Below are positions 48,501 through 58,414 of a DNA stretch of 64,000 nt, one piece after another. Source of the stretch: Avena insularis (lineage: Eukaryota > Streptophyta > Magnoliopsida > Poales > Poaceae). The stretch spans positions 298,802,954 through 298,866,953 of the forward strand of contig CM042697.1 in NCBI GenBank assembly GCA_023614405.1, written 5' to 3'. A program made the translations under genes and the position numbers. The notes below the pieces were generated by a model. The model ran no database searches. It was not told where the DNA came from and saw nothing but the letters and a program-made list of their open reading frames with translations. The stretch's first letter is position 1; every line of letters begins with the position of its first letter.

Positions 48501-49605
48501 CGACGCTCTGCACGACAGGGCGGCGTCTTTGACGGCGAGTGGTGGCTGTGCGGCACGGGGCGGCGAACAAGGATGTCTGGCGGTCTCCTGGGTCGGTGGG
48601 GATTGTGTATGCACGCGGCGAGGGCGGTGCGCGGTCTGTGGGCTTCGGTCGAGGGTGGCGCTCTGGCGCACGCTCGGCATGGTCGCTGGCGAGGTTGGCA
48701 TGGTTCGTGCGTGTGGTCCAGGGCTTGGCAATGCTCGCGGCTGGGACAGGGGGTGGCGGTGGACGGTGGGCTGCCTCCCAGACATGCTGGCTAGACTTGC
48801 TTCTCTTCCTAGCTTGCTGTCGACATGGGGGTGACAAGGTTGGCTTCGGCTGTTCACCATTGATGGTAATGCCAAGCTCACAGTGGTGCTAGTGTTTAGT
48901 TAATCTTGCTAGATGATCTACTGAGCTGGTTGTGAGCTAGAGAGGGAACAAGTTAGGCTTCAATCACTGCTCACTATAGTGTTTAGGATTTTGATGATTT
49001 GTGTCTGCAACCTGTTTGATGAAATGGCCGCATGAAATCAAGTTTTAAATTTTGAAAAGATTTTTGGTGGGTTTGCTAGATTGGTGTTGGTGAGTTTGCA
49101 GATGCTTGGGTTTTGAAAGTTGAGCTTGTTTGAGTGGTTTTTGAAAAAGTGGGATCTTCCCATATGATAAAGATTCAATTTTGAATTGTCATTTAAACTA
49201 TGCATTTGAAAGTTTCTGGATGATCATAAAGTGGGCCTTGATACCTTGTTATGAGTACATTCAAGGGGTGCAAAGATCCAGAAAAGTTTCCATTAGGTTC
49301 TGAAAGTTTGAGATAGCCAAAGTAGGCATGGGAGTTAAATTGGTCAAAATGACCATTCCTTTATTTTATTGGGTTTGATTTATTTGTCTTTAGGAAAAGT
49401 TTGGAAATGTTTAGATGATGTTTATTTCACCTAAGAAACATTTTACAAGCAAGGAAACACACAAACAAGGTGGTTCAAAAGAATTTCAAATTAAATGCAC
49501 ACACATATGCATGCTTCCATAATTTTAATTAGAAAAGTTTTTGTTAACCTTAATTTTGATGATTAGAGTTTGATGATTTCAGTTTAGTATTTTTGGGATG
49601 TTACA
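45540..49605 (-). mobile_element. solo gypsy LTR (4066 bp)
   Basis: Plus strand TGTCAACACCC...GGGATGTTACA with a perfect TSD aggat (45535-45539, 49606-49610). On the minus strand it starts TGTAACATCCC, and the TATA motif TATAAATAGA (plus 48331-48340) is on that strand, so the LTR faces left. GC-rich DNA at 47880-48800 yields many overlapping ORFs on both strands, an effect of composition. No internal domain is present, and its removal restores the gypsy D gag region. Confidence 0.85.
48331..48340 (-). promoter_or_regulatory. TATA box of the solo LTR
   Basis: Minus strand TATAAATAGA followed by GGCCACCCCC, a classical plant LTR promoter context. It shows the transcription direction of this LTR. 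Confidence 0.6.
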
Positions 49606-50501
49606 AGGATATGTACCTTCCTTGATGGGAATGGATGTTCTGAACATCACATGCATGGAAGCAAAGGATACAACGACCATGATGGTAATGGACATCAACA
49701 CCGCGAAGGAAATGGACACAACCATAATGTACACATGAGTCACAACAACCACAACTCTAAAATAGGGAATTATCATAGCCCTAGAGACAACAATGTTGAT
49801 GACTGCAAAACAAATTTGTTTAGGAAGAACATAAGAAAGGTTGGGTGTTTCAAATGCAAGTAGAAGGGACACTATTCAAGAGACTTCCCTAAGAAGAAGA
49901 ACAACAAAATTGATGGTTCAAGCCAAACCCATTTTAGAAGAGACATGTTAACCATGACAGTGTGGTAGAAGTTCAGAGGGAACCTGATGCCGTGGTACAT
50001 TTCGGCTCAATACCTTTCCAGCACTCGTGCTATTTGATGAGGGGGTATCACATTCATTCATAGCAAGGGAATTTGAGGCTAGGAATAGAATTCCAACTGA
50101 AACCATTAATAATCCCATCAGAATAAGCTCCCCTAGTGGATAAGTGGTAATAGCTTTCGGATGTCATCAATTGAACTTAAAGATTGTGGCATACAACTTT
50201 CCCACTAGCTTAAATGTGTTAGAATCACAAGGCTTGGACGTTACTCTAGGCAACGATTGGATGTCTAAGTATGAAGGTTAGATAGATCATGCACGACGAG
50301 AAATTTCACTTACCCCCCCCCCCCCCCCAGAGGGAAGAAGAATCAGATATAGCATAATAACTCAAGGTGGAGAGGCCACCTTAAATTCTCTTAAGGAGAT
50401 TAGCTCAGAAAGCTTACTCATGGTGAAGATGAGCTACACTGGACAAGAAGATATCCTACGCCTATTTGCTAGACATTCTGAATCTCGGGGACGAAATTCA
50501 T
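49606..50501 (+). pseudogene. gypsy D gag C-terminus with zinc knuckle, and degenerate protease
   Basis: A His/Asn-rich gag tail leads to a zinc knuckle CFKCKstopKGHYSRDF near 49851-49890, where a Trp or Gln codon is now TAG and the final Cys is Phe. A frame change follows. The retropepsin remnant reads LFDEGVSHSFIAREFEARN near 50030, with Glu in place of the usual Ser/Thr of the DSG/DTG active site, then LDVTLGNDWMSKYEG. A 16-base C run (50313-50328) follows. The last codons before the polypurine tract (GRNSS) are the typical polyprotein end, so everything from RT to integrase is deleted. Confidence 0.75.
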
Positions 50502-50514
50502 CTTAAGGGGTTAG
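50502..50514 (+). other. gypsy D polypurine tract
   Basis: CTTAAGGGGTTAG lies between a GGGGACGAAATTC segment and the 3' LTR start, as in many plant gypsy elements. Confidence 0.7.
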
Positions 50515-50516
50515 TC

Positions 50517-52260
50517 TATAACATCCCAATATTTTAGAAAGTGGGACTAGAAAAAAATTATTTTCACATGTCATTCATAAGCATTGCATTGTATCCATTA
50601 ACAATTTGCAAGAATTAAATTTGAAAACCCAAACCCTAATAGAAATGTGCTAATTTATTCCTATAAAGAACTAAATAGTATTTATAAAATCCATTATACT
50701 TAGAATAGAAACTATTGCTAAATATTACCTTAATATGATCTACTGAATATTTGAAAAATTTAGAAATAAATTTCACCTCATTTGGAGTTAGTATGAAAAG
50801 TTTATAAAAGAAATAAATTTCACCTCATTTGGAGTTAGTATGAAAAGTTTATAAAAGAAATAAATTTCACCTCATTTGGAGTTAGGAACTATAAAAAGAA
50901 AAGAATAAAAAAACTAAACCCTAACTAACGAGCAGCCATGGCAGCCCGGCCCAGCCTAGCCCACCTCCTCTCCCTTTCTATATCATGTGCAATGGCAGCA
51001 ACGCGGCATAGGAGCGTCCCAGCGAGTAGCGGACACGCAGCAGCCCGTGCCCCCTCAGCATGCGTCTCTCACTGCGGCTAACAAGGGGACCCACACCGTT
51101 GTGTTAGTCCATTCCGAATTTGCCCCCCTCTACATGCCAAGCCCCTCCATATATTTCCCCTCCCTCTCTTGCAATTTTTTCCCGAATCGTGAACCCTAGA
51201 CGTTGAACCACTCGATTTCAATCTTGCCATAGATCTGATTTCGCCGCTGGCATTACTGCCTCCACGAGCTCGAGCTACCCGTTGATATTGTTGTCCCGCG
51301 ACCCTCTCTTCCTCCTACCCTCTTCACCATCCTCTCTCGCGTCTCCTCATGCCTTTTTACCCTCGTGTAGATCGACGGAGCACCCCAGATTGCTGGCCAG
51401 AGCATCATCATTGTCCGTCGCCTCCATCCGTGTTTCACCATCGTATGAGGAAGCCCGGGAGGACGCTAGGGACACTGAAAAACTCGCCATGTTGAGACAC
51501 GCATCGTCGGCCACTCCATCATCTAGAAGAACCACGAGATCATCGATAAGGATCACCTAAAGGCGTGCCACCATAGGCTCCATTGCCATTGACTACCAGC
51601 CGACGCCAGCTCTCCATCTCAAACAAAACCATCCAATCCAATCTTGATGGTGCGGATTACAAAAGGTCAAGCCAAGCCACAAAATCGAAGCCGATTAGGG
51701 ACTCAAGCCAAGCCGAAATCGAGTTGTAGATCTTCGTCCATCGGATCTTGAGCCAACAGCCCTCGCCTATCCACTTAATTAAAGAGTAAGAACGAATCAA
51801 ATTAGGCCACGTCTGTGGCATATTCCCAGAATATTCCTTGTTAAATCAAAAATAGAAAAATTCCAGAAAATAGACAGATATTGAAAAATTCATACAAAAA
51901 TAAATATAAGTCCGAATTCAACAAATGATATACCTATTGATTCAGAATAATATGAATAATATTAATATGTTGCTAGATAAAAAAATTAGAGTATAGGTTT
52001 ACTGTATTTACTTAATGAGTTGAATGGCCTTTTGGAGTAAATAATTCATCATAAATTATTTATTGGTCAGAAAAATATAAATAAGGCACCTACGGATTCC
52101 TAATTTCATGTTGGACATTAATTTGGCCATAGATCTAATTTTCATCAAAACAAAAAATTTAAATGATTTAAACCTTTGTAATTGGTATTTAAATAATAGG
52201 AAATTATTGAGAATCCCAAAATTAGTGAAACCAATTACCACTATTTTGCTTCGTTCGTAC
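50517..52260 (+). repeat. gypsy D 3' LTR
   Basis: Starts TATAACATCCCAA (TG changed to TA) and is homologous to the 5' LTR at 27289-28531 up to about 51765, then continues as AT-rich LTR-like DNA that the 5' copy has lost. CATATATTT near 51149 is the TATA-like motif. The right end is not marked by a recognisable terminus; 52260 is an estimate. Confidence 0.65.
50764..50889 (+). repeat. 47-bp tandem repeat, about 2.6 copies
   Basis: TTTCACCTC occurs at 50771, 50818 and 50865, spacing 47 each time. The 5' LTR has a single copy at the matching place near 27540. Confidence 0.9.
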
Positions 52261-52540
52261 CTGTCTATATAACATATGAACTAGTTAAAGGGGGTGGAAA
52301 GGGATAAATTTGAAAATTCTGACCTAACATGCTTTGGGCACCACCATATACGTGCCCCCTGTCAGTAAAAATACATGAAACTCGTGCATTGTTCGTTAAA
52401 TATATGTATAGAAGGTGGCACTTTAAGTTATATCTTATCTTACCACTTTGAATATGGAAAGGTTTGATCAAGACTCGCAAATCCTAACATTGCTAGCCGT
52501 CGAATCTTCTTTTCCATTCTATTAGCATTTGCTAGAAGAT
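52261..52540. other. AT-rich DNA, nothing recognised
   Basis: No coding or terminal motifs seen. It is the transition between the gypsy D LTR and the minisatellite region. Confidence 0.3.
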
Positions 52541-53240
52541 ACTACTGATATAGTCTTTATCATTAATGGCGCACTTGTAAGGTCCATAAAATGCTGGGCC
52601 CGTTACTGTTTTTCCTTGTACTGTTTGAATTGGGCCTATTTGGCCAGCCCGCTTTTCCCATAACCATTCTGGTATGTTACTGTATAGTTCTACACTGTTT
52701 GAAACGGACCCATTTCTGTAATCCGCTATGGCCCATAAACTTTCGGACTCGTTACTATTCAGGCCCATAAACCCTGCGCATATTCTGGTTTGTTACTGTT
52801 TTGGCCTAGTAGGTTTCTCGGCCTATTTTATTGTTGTTTTACGTAACTGGCCTGGCCCGTTACTGTTTTCGCCATTTAAGCTTCTGGCCCTTTTACTGTT
52901 CTAGTCCATTACTATTCTCATGCTGTTACAGTTTCATCCCCTTACTGTTTTAGTCGGTTACTGTTTCGGCATGTTACTCTTTTGGTCATTTACTGTTTCG
53001 GCATGTTCTGTTTTGTCAGTTATTGTATCGGCCTGTTACTCTTTTGGCCATTTACTGTTACGTAGCATGCCTATGGGTCGGGCCCGTTATTTTTATGGTC
53101 TTTTACAGTTTTTGCATTTTTGGAGCTCATTCTGATATCATAAATGGTGTACCACTTGTGAGCATTTTTACTGTTTATTATCGGCCTAATACAAGACGGA
53201 AAAATACAAAGCACAATACTGTATCCTAATCGACCTGGCT
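52541..53240 (+). repeat. degenerate TTACTGTTTTGGCC minisatellite
   Basis: The phrase GTTACTGTTT or a close variant recurs at irregular short spacing (about 18-45 bp), usually followed by a GGCC-containing step such as TCGGCCTG or TGGCCCA. At least a dozen copies can be counted by eye between about 52600 and 53170. It resembles sub-terminal repeat regions of plant DNA transposons. Confidence 0.65.
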
Positions 53241-53378
53241 AGCGCACGTATGGAACCGCCTATCGCTATGGACAACGTCAAATAAATGCCTACACGGCCT
53301 ATGCGATTTATCTAGATATTACATCAAATGTAAACTACTTAAAATTATTACATACTATTAACTCAAGGGAAAGAAAAT

Positions 53379-53532
53379 TCAGCATTTCAGTTGACAATCG
53401 AGTTGACAGCATTTCTTAATTTGCTTTCTCCATCTATGACCTACATCACCTTTTTGAGTGACATTTACATTGGAAAACAACCTTGAGACATGATCTTGTA
53501 GCTCCCTCTTTGGTGGCGATAGCAATAATTGC
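53379..53532 (-). other. candidate terminal exon
   Basis: On the minus strand an acceptor TAGTTTCAG is followed by 154 bases open to a TGA at 53379-53381: QLLLSPPKRELQDHVSRLFS, then VNVTQKGDVGHRWRKQIKK. No domain recognised. It could be a last exon of the CACTA gene upstream at 56505-57717, or chance. Confidence 0.2.
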
Positions 53533-53649
53533 CTGAAACTAAGTAATAACAAGTTAATACATCAAACAAGACAAACTACTCATTTAACTGATACAACAGG
53601 AGCTATGAACTGGAATTTCTACTTGTCAATGGTTCAAATATATTGACCA

Positions 53650-54045
53650 TCACCTCAAACAAACAGGACAATCAAGCATTAAACAAGTGTGTCTACCATG
53701 AAATGAGAAATATAACAATGTGTGTGGTTTAGAATTTTAGAAAATATAAACTAGCCAGGTCATATCAACAAATATATATAAAATAATAAACAGACAATTG
53801 CATGCAGTTACTGTCGTAGCTAAGAATGTATGAGAGAGAAAATTACAACGGCATCATGCGAGAACTTATAGAGAAGGAATGCAAACCACAAATGAACTAT
53901 ATAGTAGAGGATGAACTAGATAGAAATTATAATGGCATCATACCAGAACTTACAGAGAAGGAACGCAAACCACGAATGAACTACATATTAGAGAATTCTT
54001 ATGTCATTGCTTAGGACGAACCAGCACCAGATTAGAAATATAATG
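53650..54045. repeat. outlying copy of the CACTA-type tandem repeat
   Basis: AACAGGACAATCAAGCATTA through AAACTAGCCAGGTCAT and ATTATAATGGCATCAT to GAACCAGCACCAGATTAG matches the monomers at 57714-63600. It contains an inner duplication of about 95 bp (GCATCATGCGAGAACTT near 53852 and GCATCATACCAGAACTT near 53935). Confidence 0.75.
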
Positions 54046-54466
54046 GCGTCATCATTGTATAAATAAATAAGAATAAAATAGAGCAAGATTTAGTTATTGG
54101 ATTCTAGTTACTTGAGTTATATACTTAACTTGGTATCTAAGAGTTTTTGTAATGAATACTATAACATGATCTCTAGAAGATCTGCTGCTAATCATTAGGA
54201 AATGTGTTGTGGTTTAGTTTTATTACATTTGATCTACCCTTAGATTAAATCACCTTTACCCAAAATAAGGTTTTAGCAAAGATCATATTAAAACTTATCA
54301 TAGTCAACTTGATGATCTACTTCAATTCCATCAAATTGAGATAAGCTTCAATCACTTTAGTAAGTTTTATTCAAAATCGCTAAAATTATCTAGATTTTCT
54401 ATGCATAAATGCAATGCACACATATGAGTTCAGCTTATTTCTAAGCTCTAATGCTGGGATGTTACA
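54046..54466 (-). repeat. gypsy LTR end fragment
   Basis: Read on the minus strand it begins TGTAACATCCCAGC and contains GTGCATTGCATTTATGC, as other gypsy LTR starts in this window do. Only about 420 bp are present. attgt (54054-54058) and tttgt (54467-54471) might be a weak TSD, but the other terminus is not clear. Confidence 0.45.
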
Positions 54467-54984
54467 TTTGTTGTGTCATCGTATGCGAAAAATTAGTTAC
54501 AATTCGGCTTGCCCAGGCTTTGGATTTTTTCTAGGTCCTCCTTTTCCCTCAGCATGCTCATATTGATTATTTCTGTATTATGACATTTTCCTCGTTTAGT
54601 AATAATAAAAGCTACATTTTTCTTATAATTAGAATCATGTGCCATATCTTCTAGGTTGATTCATATAGACCTGCATTTTAGCAAACCTTTTATCTCCACC
54701 ATTTATCTCAAGTCAATTAATTTGTTGAGCTTTATCAGTCACTTATACACCCATCCCCTCTCTACGGAACATTTTTAATCCTTCGGGGAAACAGGGCTGA
54801 GACAAATGGGACGAGGGAAGATCAAAACGAGAAGAGGCAAAAAATACGAAGAAGGACAAGGATGCATTGAGGAAGAATATGGGAGTGCTTTTGTCTCAAA
54901 TTGCACATATCCAAACCTTGAACTTCGGAGTGGCATGCATCAAAAAACAGAAGATTGCATTGGAAATATTTCAAAAGTGGCAAC
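54467..54984 (+). other. unidentified DNA with a small ORF
   Basis: An ORF from ATG 54806 runs to 55015 (69 codons; MGRGKIKTRRGKKYEEG, then SAFVSNCTYPNLELRSGM). Its last codons run into the LINE tail, so it is not a clean gene. I do not recognise the rest of this stretch. Confidence 0.3.
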
Positions 54985-55471
54985 CCAGTTTTTTAAAATG
55001 AGGCAAAATATTTGAGTATTTAATTAATTAAGGAAAGGTCGAGTACAACAAAGCCAATTGGCCAAAAATTACAAACAAGGTTACTCTCATGGCATGATGC
55101 ATGATGTTGCTCAAGTGTTTCACACCCGCGAGAACCCAAAGGACGAGCATTTTTTTTTATGTCCGCAAATACTGCTAAAGACGTAGAGGACACGTTTTTG
55201 AAGACCCTAGGCTCGTTCCAAATCTCCCAAGTGGCAAGCAAAATCAAAGAAGAGAACCCTTTTCGTCGCGGGCCATTGACTCCGGTGATAGAGAACCACC
55301 AATCTTTCACTGATCCAAATGCATTCCATTGATCCACCTCAAAGTTTTCTAGCGTGAGGCAATCCTTGATACTTCCCCACACACATTTAGAGTACCTACA
55401 CTTAAAGATGATGTGGCACACATACAATTCCCGGATCCATCTAGCGTGAGGCAATCCTTGATACTTCCCCA
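54985..55471 (-). mobile_element. LINE 3' end (zf-RVT region), 5' truncated
   Basis: The minus-strand ORF 55472-55020 (150 codons) matches the C-terminal zinc-binding region after LINE RT (PF13966-like): CHIIFKCRYSKCVWGSIKDC, DQWNAFGSVKDWWFSI, GVNGPRRKGFSSL and TWEIWNE, ending near FWPIGFVVLDLSLIN. The 3' tail reads TTAATTAATTAAATACTC...TTTGCCTCATTTTAAAAAA. Short 5'-truncated copies are normal for LINEs. A 31-bp stretch is duplicated 92 bp apart (55349-55379, 55441-55471). Confidence 0.8.
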
Positions 55472-55480
55472 TACGACGTA

Positions 55481-55638
55481 CTCCCTCCGTTTGGAAATAT
55501 AAGATGTTTTAGGTTTATAAATGGGATGTATCTAGACACCTTTTAGTGTCTAGATTCATTTGAACCTATACACTAAAAGGTGTCTAGATACATCTCCTTC
55601 ATAAACCTAAAACATCTTATATTTCTAAACGGAGGGAG
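55481..55638. mobile_element. Stowaway MITE 1 (158 bp), complete
   Basis: Terminal inverted repeats CTCCCTCCGTTT and its complement, internal palindromic arms (CACCTTTTAGTGTCTAGA / CACTAAAAGGTGTC), and TA TSDs at 55479-55480 and 55639-55640. It would be mobilised by a Tc1/mariner-type transposase. Confidence 0.95.
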
Positions 55639-55640
55639 TA

Positions 55641-56337
55641 TCAGCTCATAAGAAAATTGTCTATCTATTCTGAAGCTCTCTTGGCAATAAACACCTAACG
55701 ATTAAATCCTTATATGTCACAGCTAACAGGAAGCATTCGGGTAACATCCCGTTGTCACTCTGGCTTTTCTAACATTCGGGCAACATTCCATGATAATCAC
55801 AGCATAAATAGCCAATTACCCTCTGATAACAACAGGGAAAGTATGACAAGAGTCTGGCGAGCTAGTACAAGGCGAAAGCTACTGCCGTTAATATGCCCCA
55901 AACACCGGCTGATCAGGTCGAATATGCAAAAACAGAACGAGGTATTCAAAGATCCACCGTGTAAAAAACACGGAATAAAACTTTTTTGGAAAAAAGAACA
56001 GCAATATGCGCATATTCTCTAGTCCTTTTTTGGTCGCATGCATTTTTCAGGATTTCTTTCGACATTTTTAAGATTTTTTATTGTTCACTGCAGGAGAGCG
56101 TGTGAGCTCAGGTGCCATTTTTCTGCTCTCAGCATACTCTTGTCATTCTGTCGATTTATTAGTTTTGTTTGACACCTTGACCCCGAGGAGGCATATCTGG
56201 GAATTTGAGATGGAATTACCATAATCATCGAGTCTGATGACTAGGGAACAAGGATCAAATACATGGTCACAACTCAAAAATCAATAGCAACATATCCCAC
56301 AAAGGCAAATAAGTTTACTAAAAGGATTATTATACTA
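55641..56337. other. no recognisable feature
   Basis: The longest ORF (55714-56022) has no recognised domain and low-complexity character. Two similar phrases, ACATTCGGGTAACATCCCG-like, occur near 55735 and 55775. Confidence 0.3.
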
Positions 56338-56498
56338 CTCCTTCCGTTTCAAAATATAAGATGGTTTAGGTTTGTGAAGAGAATGTATCTAGACTTGTTT
56401 TAGTGTGTAGATTCACTCCAAACATGAGTAAACCTATATACTAAAAGTAGCATTTGCTTTACAAAACTAAAACATCTTATATTTTAAAACGGAGGAAG
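56338..56498. mobile_element. Stowaway MITE 2 (161 bp), complete
   Basis: Ends CTCCTTCCGTTT and AAACGGAGGAAG, with TA at 56336-56337 and 56499-56500. Same family type as MITE 1 but clearly diverged. It sits directly after the stop codon (in gene orientation) of the transposase pseudogene. Confidence 0.92.
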
Positions 56499-56504
56499 TA
56501 CATG

Positions 56505-57717
56505 TTATAACTTTGGTGGCACCACTGGTCCATCCATTAATCCATTTGGTAAGCCACCGGTCGACATCATTTCCTGCATGGCACTCACTGCATTCGTCAT
56601 TCTTGCGAAGTCCTCCTGCAGCTTTTTCTGACTTTCCTACATCACGATCACCTTCTTCCTTAGAGCGGCCGCCTCTTCTTCAGCCCTTCTTTCAGCCCTC
56701 GCCTCTTTAGAGGCAGCCCAGGCCTGGGATTTTTGAATTTTCTCAGTTGCTACCAACTCCTCTTTTAGTGTGGAGGCTTCATCTCCAACCTTTCTTTTGG
56801 CCCTCGCAGCTTGCGAGGCTGACCTTCCCTGCAGGTTTTTTGGGGAGGGCCCAGGTTTATGCCTGTGTGTCTTACCCCTCTTTTTTGCACCGATGGCAGA
56901 TGCCTTGTCACCTCCTAAACCTTCTGGATTCTCATGATCTAGGTCACCAGATCGTGATTGCATAGACAAGGGCAAAAACTCAAAGATCGGATTTGTTGTT
57001 ACATGTAAAATCTAGTAACTGACTTGCTGGTATAATATTCATAGGTTTTTCATTCTTTCCATTCAAGTAACATAAGAATAAATCATCCAGACTGAAAAAA
57101 TAAAATTAGAGCTACCTCTTCCTGACGTATCCGTGTAAAGCTCTTTGATCCGGTAACATTGATATATGTCGATCGCTCGAGAAGCTTTACCTACAGCACT
57201 TATAGCCTATGTTTAAAAGCAAATATCAGTCATCCAAAATTATTCAAAACATCTACTCCCTTCGTTCCAAAATACTCTAGATGTCTTTTTAGAGTTGGGA
57301 ATTAAGAGTGTTGGTAAAATGTCTGTCTTGTCGATCTTTTTCCTCAAAAGGTCATTACATTACCTAATGTTCTGCACCAAACCAAGGCATCAAGCACAAG
57401 AGTGGTTAATTAGCTATTTTCTAAATTACACTGATTAAAGGAAAAGTAGAAACATAACGACTTAAATTTGCATTGGAGAGGATGAAAGAACATCAATTTT
57501 GAGTTGGAGGGATACATGTTACAATAAATAAAACGAGAGTGCAGCACAACACTACCATGAAATTTTTGGAATTCCAATACGCAACAAGGACTCGGCACTA
57601 TTCTTTTGGAACACGAGGATCTCGATCAGCAAGGCGTTCCTCTTCAGTTGTATGGGAATCATAATTTTCCGTTTTAATTGACATTTTCAAACCCTCCGTT
57701 TGTTTCTTATGGTGAAC
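56505..57717 (-). pseudogene. CACTA-type plant transposase (Ptta/En/Spm, PF03004-like), three exons
   Basis: Exon a, 57717-57556 (54 codons): acceptor TCTACAG; TTEEERLADRDPRVPKE, a stop TAG where the family has Gln, then CRVLVAYWNSKNFM (family: PRVPxxQWxxLVxYW). Exon b, 57190-57116 (25 codons): acceptor CTGTAG; INVTGSKSFTRIRQEE (family: TTGSKSFARIR), donor GTAGCTC. Exon c, 56978-56505 (158 codons): a basic KKRGKTHRHKPGPSP stretch, then a long Ala/Glu/Lys-rich coiled coil with one TAG at 56637-56639 (Gln expected), ending GLMDGPVVPPKL. All three exons are phase 0 and otherwise open. This is the second-ORF type protein of CACTA elements, proposed to bind DNA. Upstream exons are not found. Exon c start is the least certain. 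Confidence 0.65.
57256..57310. mobile_element. partial Stowaway-like MITE end
   Basis: CTCCCTTCGTTCCAAAATAC after TA resembles a Stowaway left end, but no matching right end follows. It would lie upstream of exon b in the transposase pseudogene's intron. Confidence 0.45.
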
Positions 57718-58414
57718 CTGTAGAAGAGGACAACCAAGCATTAGACATGTGTGTCTATAATGAAATGAGCAATCAATCAAAGTGTTCCTTAGAATTTCAG
57801 CAAATATAAACTAGCCAGATCAATTCAACAAATATATATGAAAGAAGTCGTTTATCCTCAAATACAAGAGATGTTGGGTCACCTAGAAGTTTTGGTGACC
57901 TACACAATGAGCATGTTGTTACTATCGTAGCTAGGAACCGAATAGAAATTATAATGGCATCATAAGAGAACTTGTAGAGTAAGAATACAAACCATGAATG
58001 AACTATATATAGAGGATAGCTATGTTACTGCTTAGGACGAACCATTAGATATGAAATATAATGGCATTGCTTGTAAACCTGTAGAACATGACAAGCAAGC
58101 AATACACAAGTGTTCCTACAAATGAATTGAGCAATCGAACAGAGTGTTTCCTAGAATTTCAGTAAATATAAACTAGCCAGGTCATTTCAACAAATATATA
58201 TGGAAGCAGTAGTATATCGGGGAATGCAAGAGACGTTGGGTGACTCCGAATTTGTGGTGAGCTATCCAATGGGCATTCAGTTACTTTCCTACCTAATAAT
58301 GAACGAGACCGAAATTATAATGGCATCATGCCAGAACTTGCAGAGCAGGAACGTAAACCACGAATGAACTACACAGTAGAGGATAGTTATGTCGTTCCTT
58401 AGGATGAACCAGCA
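57714..58414. repeat. tandem array of about 365-bp monomers, left part
   Basis: AACCTGTAGAA marks monomer starts at 57715 and 58077. Each monomer contains AAACTAGCCAG, CAACAAATATATATG, ATTATAATGGCATCAT, ATGAACTA and AGGATGAACCAGCA-like blocks. On the minus strand the marker reads TTCTACAGGTT, which in the first monomer is the splice acceptor of transposase exon a. The array is cut at 58414 by a solo LTR. Confidence 0.85.

Larger units (their letters stand above)
27289..52260 (+). mobile_element. gypsy D: decayed Ty3/gypsy element hosting several insertions
   Basis: The parts are a 5' LTR fragment (27289-28531), gag in three pieces (36750-37032, 45141-45539, 49606-50500), a polypurine tract and a 3' LTR from 50517. 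The two LTR pieces are clearly homologous over about 1.25 kb (both contain CTAACGAGCAGCC and GGGACTCAAGCCAAGCCG). RT, RNase H and integrase are missing. The end of the 5' LTR and the primer site are lost at the 36185 junction. I see no clear TSD, and the right boundary (about 52260) is an estimate. Confidence 0.7.

Noticed and set aside
47874..48892. Several overlapping ORFs of 60-145 codons on both strands
   Set aside because: They lie in a GC-rich stretch of a solo LTR, overlap each other in all frames, and show no domain; the long frames follow from base composition.
54451..54466. GCTGGGATGTTACA as the 3' end of the gypsy D 3' LTR
   Set aside because: Read on the minus strand this is an LTR start (TGTAACATCCC...), so it belongs to a separate LTR fragment in the opposite orientation, and the flank does not match 27284-27288.
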